Source: Streptomyces sp. Tue6028 (GTDB taxonomy: Bacteria > Actinomycetota > Actinomycetes > Streptomycetales > Streptomycetaceae). From it: a stretch of DNA of 64,000 bases. How positions within the stretch are numbered: position 1 is the stretch's first letter; every line of letters begins with the position of its first letter. The notes below the pieces were generated by a model. That model did not search any database, had not been told where the DNA came from, and saw nothing but the letters and a program-made list of their open reading frames with translations. Positions 16,502-24,594 of this stretch are shown here, piece by piece. The position numbers and the translations under genes were made by a program. The stretch lies in the NCBI RefSeq assembly GCF_002300165.1, contig NZ_MLCE01000031.1:62001-126000 (forward strand). Direction: 5' to 3'.

Positions 16502-18277
16502 GTGCTCTTCCTCTACACCGTTCTGCTGGTGTGCTGCGTGATCCTGCTGGTGGCGGGCGTCATCGAGCAGCGGCGGCACTTCACCAACCTGGACAACATC
16601 CCCACCCGGGTGCTGGTCAACGGCATCCGCGGCAAGTCGTCCATCACCCGTCTGTGCGCGGGCGCGCTGCGCGGCGGCGGGCTGACCACGGTCGCGAAGA
16701 CCACCGGCACGGCGGCCCGGTTCATCCACCCCGACGCCACCGAGGAGCCGGTCTACCGCAAGTTCGGCATCGCCAACGTCGTCGAGCAGATCGGCATCGT
16801 CCGGCGTGCGGCCGCGTACAACCCGGACGCCATGGTCATCGAGTGCATGGCCGTCATGCCGGCCCTCCAGGAGATCAACCAGTCCAAGCTGATCCGCTCC
16901 ACCATCGGCGTGCTCTGCAACGTCCGCGAGGACCACCTCGCCGAGATGGGCCCCACCCTGGACGACGTGGCCCGCTCGCTGTCCCGGTCCATGCCGGAGG
17001 GCGGCATCTGCATCACCGCGGAGAAGGAACGCTTCGCGATCCTCCAGGAGGAGGCCGACTCCCGCGACTGCAAGCTGATCTACGCCGACCCCGACTCCGT
17101 CACGGACGAGGAGCTGCGCGGCTTCAGCTGGTTCACCTTCAAGGAGAACGTGGCGATCGCGCTCACCGTCGCCGAACTTCTCGGCGTGGAGCGGCAGACC
17201 GCCCTCCAGGGCATGTACGACGCGCCGCCGGACCCCGGTGTCCTGTCCGTCGAGCGGTATGTCACCCAGGACGGCAAGCGGCTGCGCTTCGCCAACGTCT
17301 TCGCGGCAAACGACCCCGAGTCGACGCTGATGAACATCAACCAGCTGCTCGACCTCGGCGCCATCCACCGGCCGCTGAACGTGGTCATCAACTGCCGTCC
17401 CGACCGCGTCGAACGCAACGGCCAGATGGGCGAGATCATCCCGCAGCTCGACCCCGAGCAGGTCTTCGTCATCGGGCACCCGGCCAAGAGCGCCATCGAC
17501 GCGATCCCGGCCGCGTACCGCGACCGCGCCGTCGACCTCGGCGGCGACCGCCGCGATCCCGAGGAGTTCATGGGACAGCTGATCGGCAGGCTCGGCTCCG
17601 ACTCCTCCCTCGTGGCCATCGGCAACATCCACGGCCAGGGCGAGCACCTGCTGGAGCACCTCGCCGAACTGCCCGCGGACGACACCCCCGACGAGTCCGC
17701 CGACCGGCCCGGCGGGCACGCCGACGACGGAACCGGCGCACGGCAGACGCCCGCGCGCGTGCCCGAGCACGTCGAGACCATGCAGCTGTACGCCCCGCGC
17801 ATCGACCCGTACCAGCCCTACTCCGAGGCGTACGAGACGCGGTACGCGCCCCAGACGGCCGCCGTCCCGGTGCAGAGCGGCGCCGAGCACCCGTACCCGG
17901 CCCAGACGCACCAGCACCAGGACCAGACACACCAGCACCAGGACCAGACACACCAGCACCAGTCCCGGACGCACCCGCACCAGGACCCGGCCCACCACAA
18001 CCAGCCCCACCAGCACCACACGCAGGGCGAACCGGGCTCCTGGGAGCAGGGCCGCCGGCAGGCGCACCCGCGCCCCGCGATCCCCGAGCAGCCGCGGCAG
18101 GGATACCCCGAGCGGACCAGGGAACAGTGGCCCGCGATCGCGCCGGGCCCCGCCGCACCACCGTCCCCCGGCCCCGCCGAACCGCCCCCGTCCCGGGGTC
18201 TGTTCGAGCCCCGAGTACCCCCCGCACACTCCGCCGACGACCAGCAGCAGTGGCACAGCCCAGGAGAGCCCCGTTGA
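16502..18277 (+). CDS. pgsB: Poly-gamma-glutamate synthase subunit PgsB/CapB homologue with His/Gln-rich tail
   Basis: 591 residues. The first 390 or so match PgsB/CapB, the ATP-dependent amide ligase of poly-gamma-glutamate synthesis: N-terminal membrane span, P-loop NGIRGKSSITRL, then KTTGTAARFIHPDA, ECMAVMPALQEINQSK, NVREDHLAEMGPT and INCRPDRVERNGQMG. The family is about 390-400 residues long. The remaining 200 are low complexity, rich in Pro, His, Gln and Glu, with a seven-residue THQHQDQ repeat. GTG 16502 follows GGAACTGATCACCG with a short gap from the upstream stop. It is coupled to pgsC by a four-base overlap. Confidence 0.88.
   Translation: MLFLYTVLLVCCVILLVAGVIEQRRHFTNLDNIPTRVLVNGIRGKSSITRLCAGALRGGGLTTVAKTTGTAARFIHPDATEEPVYRKFGIANVVEQIGIVRRAAAYNPDAMVIECMAVMPALQEINQSKLIRSTIGVLCNVREDHLAEMGPTLDDVARSLSRSMPEGGICITAEKERFAILQEEADSRDCKLIYADPDSVTDEELRGFSWFTFKENVAIALTVAELLGVERQTALQGMYDAPPDPGVLSVERYVTQDGKRLRFANVFAANDPESTLMNINQLLDLGAIHRPLNVVINCRPDRVERNGQMGEIIPQLDPEQVFVIGHPAKSAIDAIPAAYRDRAVDLGGDRRDPEEFMGQLIGRLGSDSSLVAIGNIHGQGEHLLEHLAELPADDTPDESADRPGGHADDGTGARQTPARVPEHVETMQLYAPRIDPYQPYSEAYETRYAPQTAAVPVQSGAEHPYPAQTHQHQDQTHQHQDQTHQHQSRTHPHQDPAHHNQPHQHHTQGEPGSWEQGRRQAHPRPAIPEQPRQGYPERTREQWPAIAPGPAAPPSPGPAEPPPSRGLFEPRVPPAHSADDQQQWHSPGEPR
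17909..17992 (+). repeat. In-frame 21-bp tandem repeat in pgsB
   Basis: Four 21-bp units. The first two (17909-17929 and 17930-17950) are identical and the next two diverge. They encode repeated His-Gln-His-Gln-Asp-Gln-Thr. The exact identity of two units suggests recent slippage, so the copy number may vary between strains. Confidence 0.9.
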
Positions 18278-18756
18278 TCCCCTCCGTCCTCACCCCCGAG
18301 ATCGCCGCGATCGGCATCGGCCTGGGCCTGATGTTCTCGCTGATCTGCTACCTGACGACCAACCTCTCGCCCGGCGGCATGATCACCCCGGGCTGGCTCG
18401 CGCTCACCCTCATCGAGGACCTCCAGCGTGCCGCCCTCGTCATCGGCGTGACCGTCCTGACGTACGTCACCACCCTGCTCCTCCAGCGCGTCGTGATCCT
18501 CTACGGCAAGCGGCTCTTCGCGGCCGTCGTGCTCACCGGCGTGCTGATCCAGGCGACCGTGATCATCGTGCTCCAGATGGAGTTCCCGCTGCTGTACGCC
18601 AACCAGACCCTGGGCTTCATCGTCCCGGGCCTCATCGGCTACCAGCTCGTGCGCCAGCCCAAGGGAGCCACCCTGCTGTCGACCGGCTCGGTCACCCTCG
18701 CCACCTATGTCGTGCTGACCGCCGGAATCCTTCTCGGCGCCATGCCGACCGCCTGA
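18274..18756 (+). CDS. pgsC: Poly-gamma-glutamate synthase membrane subunit PgsC/CapC homologue
   Basis: 160 residues, mostly hydrophobic (about five spans). It contains SLICYLTTNLSPGGMITPGW, the diagnostic opening of PgsC/CapC, and LGFIVPGLIGYQLVRQ near the C-terminus. Length fits the family (about 150). The start is TTG 18274, which overlaps the pgsB stop as TTGA and has CAGGAG eight bases upstream; no ATG or GTG start is available at the right place. With PgsB it should form the membrane polymerase. Synteny and sequence agree. Confidence 0.88.
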   Translation: MIPSVLTPEIAAIGIGLGLMFSLICYLTTNLSPGGMITPGWLALTLIEDLQRAALVIGVTVLTYVTTLLLQRVVILYGKRLFAAVVLTGVLIQATVIIVLQMEFPLLYANQTLGFIVPGLIGYQLVRQPKGATLLSTGSVTLATYVVLTAGILLGAMPTA

Positions 18757-18792
18757 GCCCGCTGCCCACTCGGAACCTCTGGAGCCTTCACC

Positions 18793-19854
18793 ATGCCGAA
18801 GAGCAAAGGCCGCCCCGTCCTGCACGCGGCCACGGTCCTCGCGCTGCTCGCGGGCAGCGCGTACTTCACCGTCGAACTCCGCAAGGACGCGGAGGCCAAG
18901 GTCCCGGCGGTGCAGTCGGTGACCGACAAGCCCGACCTGGAGAACTCGGCGGGCAAGGCCACCGGGAAGCAGACCTGGGAGCGCCTGAACAACCCGACGC
19001 GCTCGGTGCTGCGCGGCAAGGACGGCGAGATCCTCGCCACCTTCACGGACGGTGCCCGCACCGCGACCCTCAGGGGCCCCTCCCGCACCTTCACCGAGCC
19101 CGCCAACACGCAGTCCCGGGTGGTGACGGAGGACTGGGTGCGGCTGATGCCGGAGGCGTGGCGCAAAGGCGCCGAGAAGGAGAAGTGGTTCAAGGACTGG
19201 TTCAAGCAGTACTACGGCAGCGAGGAGGACGACATCTTCGCGTTCGCCTTCCAGTACGTCCAGGGTGCCCCGGTGAAGAAGGACGACGAGGGCGTCCCCT
19301 ACGCCGGCGACGCGGTCTTCGGCCCGTTCAAGGAGGACGGCGTCGACCGCCTCGAACAGAACGACTTCTACGACTACCTCGGCATGAACTACACCTTCCG
19401 TGACGGCACCACGATGCAGGCGCGCAAGGAGCGCTACCGCGCCCTGGACTGCTCCGGCTTCATGCGCATGGTGTGGGGATACCGGGCCCGCTACCCGCTG
19501 ATGGCCACCAACACGATCGGCGACGGGCTGCCGCGCAGCGCGGACGGCATGGCACGCTCCAAGGTGGGCGTCGACATCATCAAGCTCTCCGGCCCCTCCC
19601 CCTGGTACACGCGTCCCAAGAACATCGACGTGGTCCAGCCCGGCGACCTCCTCTTCTTCAAGATGGACCACCGCACCGGCAACCACCTCGACCACGTCGC
19701 CCTGTACCTCGGCGTCGACACCGACGGCCACCGCGTCTTCATCTCCAGCCGCAAGGAGGTCAACGGACCGACCATGGGCGACAAGGGCGGCGCCTCGCGC
19801 ATCGACGGCAACGGCTTCTACGCGGGTCTGCTCCGCAGCGCCAAGCGTCTGTGA
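18793..19854 (+). CDS. Secreted NlpC/P60-like cysteine hydrolase
   Basis: 353 residues with an N-terminal signal anchor (LHAATVLALLAGSAYFTV). The NlpC/P60 catalytic Cys is in RALDCSGFMRMVWGY (Cys220), and the His in NHLDHVALYLG (His301) follows QPGDLLFF, the usual spacing. The 200-residue N-terminal part has no domain I recognise. NlpC/P60 enzymes cut gamma-D-glutamyl bonds in peptidoglycan, and some family members degrade poly-gamma-glutamate. Its place 36 bases behind pgsC suggests polymer release, trimming or attachment. ATG 18793 has a GGAGCC site upstream. A strong hairpin follows. Confidence 0.82.
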   Translation: MPKSKGRPVLHAATVLALLAGSAYFTVELRKDAEAKVPAVQSVTDKPDLENSAGKATGKQTWERLNNPTRSVLRGKDGEILATFTDGARTATLRGPSRTFTEPANTQSRVVTEDWVRLMPEAWRKGAEKEKWFKDWFKQYYGSEEDDIFAFAFQYVQGAPVKKDDEGVPYAGDAVFGPFKEDGVDRLEQNDFYDYLGMNYTFRDGTTMQARKERYRALDCSGFMRMVWGYRARYPLMATNTIGDGLPRSADGMARSKVGVDIIKLSGPSPWYTRPKNIDVVQPGDLLFFKMDHRTGNHLDHVALYLGVDTDGHRVFISSRKEVNGPTMGDKGGASRIDGNGFYAGLLRSAKRL

Positions 19855-19868
19855 GCGGCTTAGTCGGG

Positions 19869-19901
19869 CGGGGGCGGGCCGCCGCGGACGGCCCGCCCCC
19901 G
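19869..19901. terminator. Hairpin after the NlpC/P60 gene
   Basis: CGGGGGCGGGCCG (19869-19881) pairs perfectly with 19889-19901. It likely ends the pgs operon, although the next gene begins 15 bases later. Confidence 0.75.
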
Positions 19902-19915
19902 ATTAAGGTGAACCG

Positions 19916-20932
19916 GTGAACGGCGACTGGCTCATACGCGGCCGCGACGGCAGGCTCAGTGTGTACCTGCTGTCGGAGGCCGCCGTCCGCTGCCGGGCGG
20001 AGCGCGGCCCCGGCGGCCCCTGGGACACCCCGCGCACCGTGGGCGGCGACCAGCGCCTGCACCCCGTGTTCGCCGTCGGCCAGGGCGCCGACGGCTACGC
20101 CCACCTCGTCTCCTGGCGCCCCACCGTCCGCGACGAGTCCGGCCTCGTCCACTCGACGCACTACCGGCCGCGTCTCGCCGCCCTCGACTGGAACCCGATC
20201 GGGCACCCCGACAGGACGGGCGGCCGGACCGGCCCGCCGGCCGTCGCGGTCGACGCCCAGGGACGCGCCCATGTCTTCGTGCGCAACAAGGGCGGCGGGG
20301 TCAGCATGGTCGCCCAGAAGGAGAAGGGCGGCTGGGGCCCGTGGCGCGATCTCAAGGGACATGACGTACGGGACGAACTGGCGGCCGTGACGGGGGAGTC
20401 CGGCCGGGTCGAGCTGTACGCCGCCGTGCCGGACGGCATCCTGCACTGGAGCCAGCCGGAGCCCGGCGCGCAGCCGGTCCTGGAGGAGGCGCTGGAGGCC
20501 CAGGTCCGCCCCGGCACACTCCGCGCGCTCGCGACCTCCCCCGACTCCACCACCGTCTTCTACACCGACGGGTCGGGCGACCTGTGCGCCTGGCGGGCGG
20601 GCGGGAAACCCGTGCGGGTGCTCGCCAGCGCGGGGCCCGGCCCCGTGGCGGCGATCCGTTGCGAACTCGACGGCCACGACTGCACGTTGCTCGCGCAGCG
20701 GTCGTCGAGCGGCCGGGTCGTCTTCGCCGCGTATCCGACGGAGGACGAGGCCGCGGGGGCGTGGTGGGCCGAGTCCGGGCCCGCACTGCCGGGGGACGCG
20801 GTCGTCTCGCTCGCGGAGGACGAGGGCGGCCGGGTGGTCGCGGCGAGCCTCGCGCCCGGCTCCGGCGAACTCCTCCTCACCCGCCGCAAGTCCGAACCGG
20901 GCCTGGCCCTGGAGGCCTGGCGCCCGGTCTGA
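19916..20932 (+). CDS. Beta-propeller (PLL/lectin-like repeat) protein
   Basis: 338 residues without a signal peptide or membrane span. Repeated blades of about 45 residues are visible: PAVAVDAQGRAHVFVRNKGG, WGPWRDLKG, GRVELYAAVPDGILHWSQ, TVFYTDGSGDLCAWR. This resembles the tachylectin/PLL-type propellers that bind sugars. GTG 19916 has AAGGTG upstream. It follows the pgs operon on the same strand and may be read through from it, but no function can be assigned. A repeat-rich spacer and a terminator follow. Confidence 0.65.
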   Translation: MNGDWLIRGRDGRLSVYLLSEAAVRCRAERGPGGPWDTPRTVGGDQRLHPVFAVGQGADGYAHLVSWRPTVRDESGLVHSTHYRPRLAALDWNPIGHPDRTGGRTGPPAVAVDAQGRAHVFVRNKGGGVSMVAQKEKGGWGPWRDLKGHDVRDELAAVTGESGRVELYAAVPDGILHWSQPEPGAQPVLEEALEAQVRPGTLRALATSPDSTTVFYTDGSGDLCAWRAGGKPVRVLASAGPGPVAAIRCELDGHDCTLLAQRSSSGRVVFAAYPTEDEAAGAWWAESGPALPGDAVVSLAEDEGGRVVAASLAPGSGELLLTRRKSEPGLALEAWRPV

Positions 20933-20964
20933 CAGCTGGAACTGTCCCGCCCAGGGTCGGAGAG

Positions 20965-21047
20965 TCCCAGCCCGTCCGGCGTTTGAGGACAAGGCCGTTC
21001 AGGCCGATGGGGGTCTGGGGGCGCAGCCCCCAGCTCCGAGGGCGCCC
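20965..21047. repeat. Streptomyces dispersed intergenic repeat
   Basis: The segment contains CCCGTCCGGCGTTTGAGGAC, then GGCCGTTCAGGCCGATG, then the stem CTGGGGGC...GCCCCCAG. From general knowledge, this element recurs many times between genes in Streptomyces genomes, usually downstream of genes. Function unknown; it can fold. Confidence 0.65.
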
Positions 21048-21066
21048 GTGGAAGCGGGGCAGAACG

Positions 21067-21106
21067 GCCGGTGCCCCGCACACCGACAGGCGTGCGGGGC
21101 ACCGGC
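21067..21106. terminator. Bidirectional terminator between propeller gene and fadB
   Basis: GCCGGTGCCCCGCAC (21067-21081) and its exact complement (21092-21106). It lies between two convergent genes, 14 bases from the fadB stop. Confidence 0.9.
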
Positions 21107-21119
21107 GCGAGGCAGCGTG

Positions 21120-23246
21120 CTACGCGGGAACGCTGGCGACTCCCGGCTCCAGGAACCGCTTGCCGTTCACCCGCTCGGAGACACCCTCACGGTCCAGGTA
21201 CGGCGTGATGCCGCCCAGGTGGAAGGGCCAGCCGGCACCGGTGATCAGGCACAGGTCGATGTCCTGGGCCTCGGCGACGACACCCTCGTCGAGCATGAGC
21301 CCGATCTCCTGGGCGACGGCGTCGAGGACACGGGCGCGGACCTGCTCCTCGGTGAGGACGACATCGCCCTGCTTGAGGAGCGCGGCGACCTCGGGGTCGA
21401 GCTCCGGCTTGCCGGAGTCGTACACGTAGAAGCCGCGCTTGCCCGCCTTGACGACGGCCGCGAGGTTCTCGGAGACCGTGAAGCGGTCCGGGAAGGCCCG
21501 GTTGAGGGTCTCGGAGACGTGCAGACCGATCGCGGGGCCGACCAGCTCCAGGAGCACCAGCGGGGACATCGGCAGGCCCAGGGGCTCGATGGCCTTCTCG
21601 GCGATCTCGACCGGGGTGCCCTCGTCGATGACGTTCTGGATCTCGCCCATGAAGCGGGTGAGGATGCGGTTCACCACGAACGCCGGGGCGTCCTTGGTCA
21701 GGACCGCGGTCTTCTTCAGCTTCTTGGCGACGGCGAAGGCGGTGGCCAGCGAGGCGTCGTCCGTCCGCTCGCCGCGGACGATCTCCAGGAGGGGGAGGAT
21801 CGCGACCGGGTTGAAGAAGTGGAAGCCGACGACCCGCTCGGGGTTCTTCAGCTTCGAGGCCATCTCGGTGACCGACAGCGAGGAGGTGTTGGTGGCGAGG
21901 ATCGCGTGCGCCGGGGCGACCGCCTCGACCTCCGCGAACACCTGCTGCTTGACGCCGATCTCCTCGAAGACGGCCTCGATGATGAAGTCCGCGTCGGAGA
22001 AGCCCTCGGCCTTGTCCAGCACACCGCTGACCAGCGCCTTGAGGCGGTTGGCCTTGTCCTGGTTGATGCGGCCCTTGCCGAGCAGCTTGTCGATCTCGGC
22101 GTGGACGTAGCCCACGCCCTTGTCGACACGCTCCTGGTCGATGTCCGTCAGGACGACGGGCACCTCCAGGCGGCGCAGGAAGAGCAGGGCGAGCTGCGAG
22201 GCCATCAGGCCCGCGCCCACGACGCCGACCTTGGTGACCGGGCGCGCGAGGTTCTTGTCCGGCGCGCCGGCCGGGCGCTTGCCGCGCTTCTGGACCAGGT
22301 TGAAGGCGTAGATGCCGGAGCGGAGTTCGCCACCCATGATCAGGTCGGCGAGCGCCACGTCCTCGGCGTCGTACCCCTTCTGCAGGTCGCCGTCCTTGGC
22401 CGCGGCGATGATGTCCAGCGCGCGGTACGCGGCCGGAGCGGCACCGTGGACCTTGCCGTCGGCGATGAAGCGGCCCTTGGCGACGGCCTGGTCCCAGGCC
22501 TCGCCGCGGTCGATCTCGGGACGCTCGACGGTGATGTCGCCCTTGAGGACGGAGGCCGTCCACAGCAGCGACTGCTCCAGGAAGTCCGCGCCTTCGAAGA
22601 GGGCGTCGGCGATGCCCAGTTCGAAGACCTGCTTGCCCTTGAGCTGCTTGTTCTGGTTGAGCGAGTTCTCGATGATCACCGAGACGGCCTTGTCCGCACC
22701 GATCAGGTTCGGCAGGATCGTGCAGCCGCCCCAGCCCGGGACCAGGCCCAGGAAGACCTCGGGCAGGGAGAAGGCCGGCAGGGCCTTCGACACCGTGCGG
22801 TAGGTGCAGTGCAGACCGACCTCGACGCCGCCGCCCATCGCCGCGCCGTTGTAGTACGCGAAGGTCGGGACGGCCAGCGCCGACAGGCGCTTGAAGACCT
22901 CGTGGCCGCCCTTGCCGATGGCGAGCGCGTCCTCGTGCTTCTTCAGCAGCTCGACGCCCTTGAGGTCGGCACCGACCGCGAAGATGAACGGCTTGCCGGT
23001 GATGCCGACGCCGATGATGTCGCCGGCCGCGGCCTCCGCCTCGACCTGGTCGATCGCGGTGTTCAGGTTCGCGAGCGAGGCAGGGCCGAAGGTGGTCGGT
23101 TTGGTGTGGTCGAAGCCGTTGTCCAGCGTGATGAGCGCGAAGCGCCCGGCGCCGAAGGGCAGGTCGAGGTGGCGTACGTTCGCGGACGTCACGACCTCGT
23201 CGGGGAACAGCTCGGCTGCGCCCTTCAGGAGTTCAGCGGTGCTCAC
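21120..23246 (-). CDS. fadB: 3-hydroxyacyl-CoA dehydrogenase / enoyl-CoA hydratase, FadB/FadJ-like
   Basis: 708-residue bifunctional beta-oxidation enzyme. The N-terminal crotonase domain (about 1-280) has AVGADLKGVE and NGAAMGGGVEVGLHCTYR; the central NAD domain has VGVVGAGLMASQLALLFLRR and the catalytic region VVGFHFFNPVAILPLLEIV, followed by the C-terminal dehydrogenase domain. Start GTG 23246 overlaps the thiolase stop (GTGA) and has GGAGGCGAG upstream; the open frame continues further but without a ribosome site. It converts enoyl-CoA to 3-ketoacyl-CoA, which the coupled thiolase cleaves. Confidence 0.92.
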   Translation of the reverse strand: MSTAELLKGAAELFPDEVVTSANVRHLDLPFGAGRFALITLDNGFDHTKPTTFGPASLANLNTAIDQVEAEAAAGDIIGVGITGKPFIFAVGADLKGVELLKKHEDALAIGKGGHEVFKRLSALAVPTFAYYNGAAMGGGVEVGLHCTYRTVSKALPAFSLPEVFLGLVPGWGGCTILPNLIGADKAVSVIIENSLNQNKQLKGKQVFELGIADALFEGADFLEQSLLWTASVLKGDITVERPEIDRGEAWDQAVAKGRFIADGKVHGAAPAAYRALDIIAAAKDGDLQKGYDAEDVALADLIMGGELRSGIYAFNLVQKRGKRPAGAPDKNLARPVTKVGVVGAGLMASQLALLFLRRLEVPVVLTDIDQERVDKGVGYVHAEIDKLLGKGRINQDKANRLKALVSGVLDKAEGFSDADFIIEAVFEEIGVKQQVFAEVEAVAPAHAILATNTSSLSVTEMASKLKNPERVVGFHFFNPVAILPLLEIVRGERTDDASLATAFAVAKKLKKTAVLTKDAPAFVVNRILTRFMGEIQNVIDEGTPVEIAEKAIEPLGLPMSPLVLLELVGPAIGLHVSETLNRAFPDRFTVSENLAAVVKAGKRGFYVYDSGKPELDPEVAALLKQGDVVLTEEQVRARVLDAVAQEIGLMLDEGVVAEAQDIDLCLITGAGWPFHLGGITPYLDREGVSERVNGKRFLEPGVASVPA

Positions 23247-24469
23247 TTCTCGCCTCCGGCGTCCTTGTGGTGCGGGTTCTCCCAGATCACCGTGGCGCCC
23301 ATGCCGAAGCCGACGCACATGGTGGTGAGGCCGTAACGGACCTCCGGCTGCTCCTCGAACTGGCGGGCCAGCTGCGTCATCAGACGCACGCCGGAGGAGG
23401 CCAGCGGGTGACCGAACGCGATGGCGCCGCCGTACTGGTTGACGCGCGCGTCGTCGTCGGCGATGCCGTAGTGCTCCAGGAAGGCGAGCACCTGGACGGC
23501 GAAGGCCTCGTTGACCTCGAAGAGGCCGATGTCGTCGATCGTCAGGCCGCCCTGGGCGAGGGCCTTCTCGGTGGCCGGGATCGGGCCGTAGCCCATGACC
23601 TCCGGCTCGACGCCCGCGAAGGCGTACGAGACGAGGCGCATCTTGACCGGCAGGTTGTGCTCGCGGGCGAAGTCCTCGGACGCGATGATCGAGGCGGTCG
23701 CACCGTCGTTGAGACCGGCCGCGTTGCCGGCCGTGACACGGCCGTGGACGCGGAACGGGGTCTTCAGGCCGGACAGGTTCTCCAGCGTGGTGCCCGGACG
23801 CATCGGCTCGTCGGCGGTCACCAGGCCCCAGCCGGTCTCACCGACCTCCGCGTTGGTGTTGCGCACCGAGATCGGCACCAGGTCCTGCTGGATCTTGCCG
23901 TTGGCGTACGCCTTGGCGGCCTTCTCCTGCGAGCGCACGGCGTACTCGTCGGCGCGCTGCTTGGTGATCGTGGGGTAGCGGTCGTGCAGGTTCTCGGCGG
24001 TCATGCCCATGAACAGGGCGGACTCGTCGACCAGCTTCTCGCTGACGAACCGCGGGTTCGGGTCGACACCCTCGCCCATCGGGTGGCGGCCCATGTGCTC
24101 GACACCGCCGGCGATGACGGCGTCGTAGGCGCCGAAGGCGATGGAGCCCGCGGTGGTGGTGACGGCGGTCAGCGCGCCCGCGCACATGCGGTCGATGGAG
24201 TAGCCGGGCACCGACTGGGGGAGACCGGCCAGGATCCCGGCGGTGCGGCCCAGCGTCAGACCCTGGTCACCGATCTGCGTGGTCGCGGCGATGGCGACCT
24301 CGTCGATCTTCTTGGGGTCCAGGCCGGGGTTGCGGCGCAGCAGCTCCCGGATGGCCTTCACGACGAGGTCGTCGGCGCGGGTCTCGTGGTAGATGCCCTT
24401 CGGGCCCGCCTTGCCGAACGGGGTGCGGACGCCGTCGACGAAGACGACGTCCCTGACGGTACGAGGCAC
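23243..24469 (-). CDS. fadA: Acetyl-CoA C-acyltransferase (thiolase, FadA-like)
   Basis: 408-residue thiolase. Catalytic Cys is in SIDRMCAGALTAV, the second-half motifs are NEAFAVQVLAF (His/Asn region) and QYGGAIAFGHPLASSGVR, and C-terminal TTMCVGFGMGATVIWE carries the second catalytic Cys. GTG 24469 is behind GGAGGAGAG. It is the first gene of the fadA-fadB operon and performs the last step of fatty-acid beta-oxidation. An imperfect palindrome upstream is the likely operator. Confidence 0.92.
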   Translation of the reverse strand: MPRTVRDVVFVDGVRTPFGKAGPKGIYHETRADDLVVKAIRELLRRNPGLDPKKIDEVAIAATTQIGDQGLTLGRTAGILAGLPQSVPGYSIDRMCAGALTAVTTTAGSIAFGAYDAVIAGGVEHMGRHPMGEGVDPNPRFVSEKLVDESALFMGMTAENLHDRYPTITKQRADEYAVRSQEKAAKAYANGKIQQDLVPISVRNTNAEVGETGWGLVTADEPMRPGTTLENLSGLKTPFRVHGRVTAGNAAGLNDGATASIIASEDFAREHNLPVKMRLVSYAFAGVEPEVMGYGPIPATEKALAQGGLTIDDIGLFEVNEAFAVQVLAFLEHYGIADDDARVNQYGGAIAFGHPLASSGVRLMTQLARQFEEQPEVRYGLTTMCVGFGMGATVIWENPHHKDAGGEK

Positions 24470-24543
24470 GATGGCTCTCCTCCAGATGCGGGATGGCACT
24501 GCTGCGCGTCGCACGCGACTGAGCGCGCGCTCACCCCCTCATG

Positions 24544-24557
24544 CTACTTGCGGGTAA
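24544..24557 (-). promoter_or_regulatory. Candidate operator upstream of fadAB
   Basis: CTACTTGCGGGTAA is an imperfect inverted repeat (TACT...GGTA arms around GC), about 75 bases ahead of the thiolase start. Similar TACTCGCGAGTA-like palindromes are found near fatty-acid degradation genes and are bound by TetR regulators. It also lies close to the LacI gene end. Inferred. Confidence 0.35.
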
Positions 24558-24594
24558 CCATGCTGCCCAGCCCCGGAGGCGGGAGCGGCGAAGG

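Noticed and set aside
17909..17992. CRISPR-like array
   Set aside because: Units are 21 bp, contiguous without spacers and in frame within pgsB.
21048..23336. 762-codon plus-strand frame opposite fadB
   Set aside because: Shadow; the minus strand encodes an unmistakable FadB.
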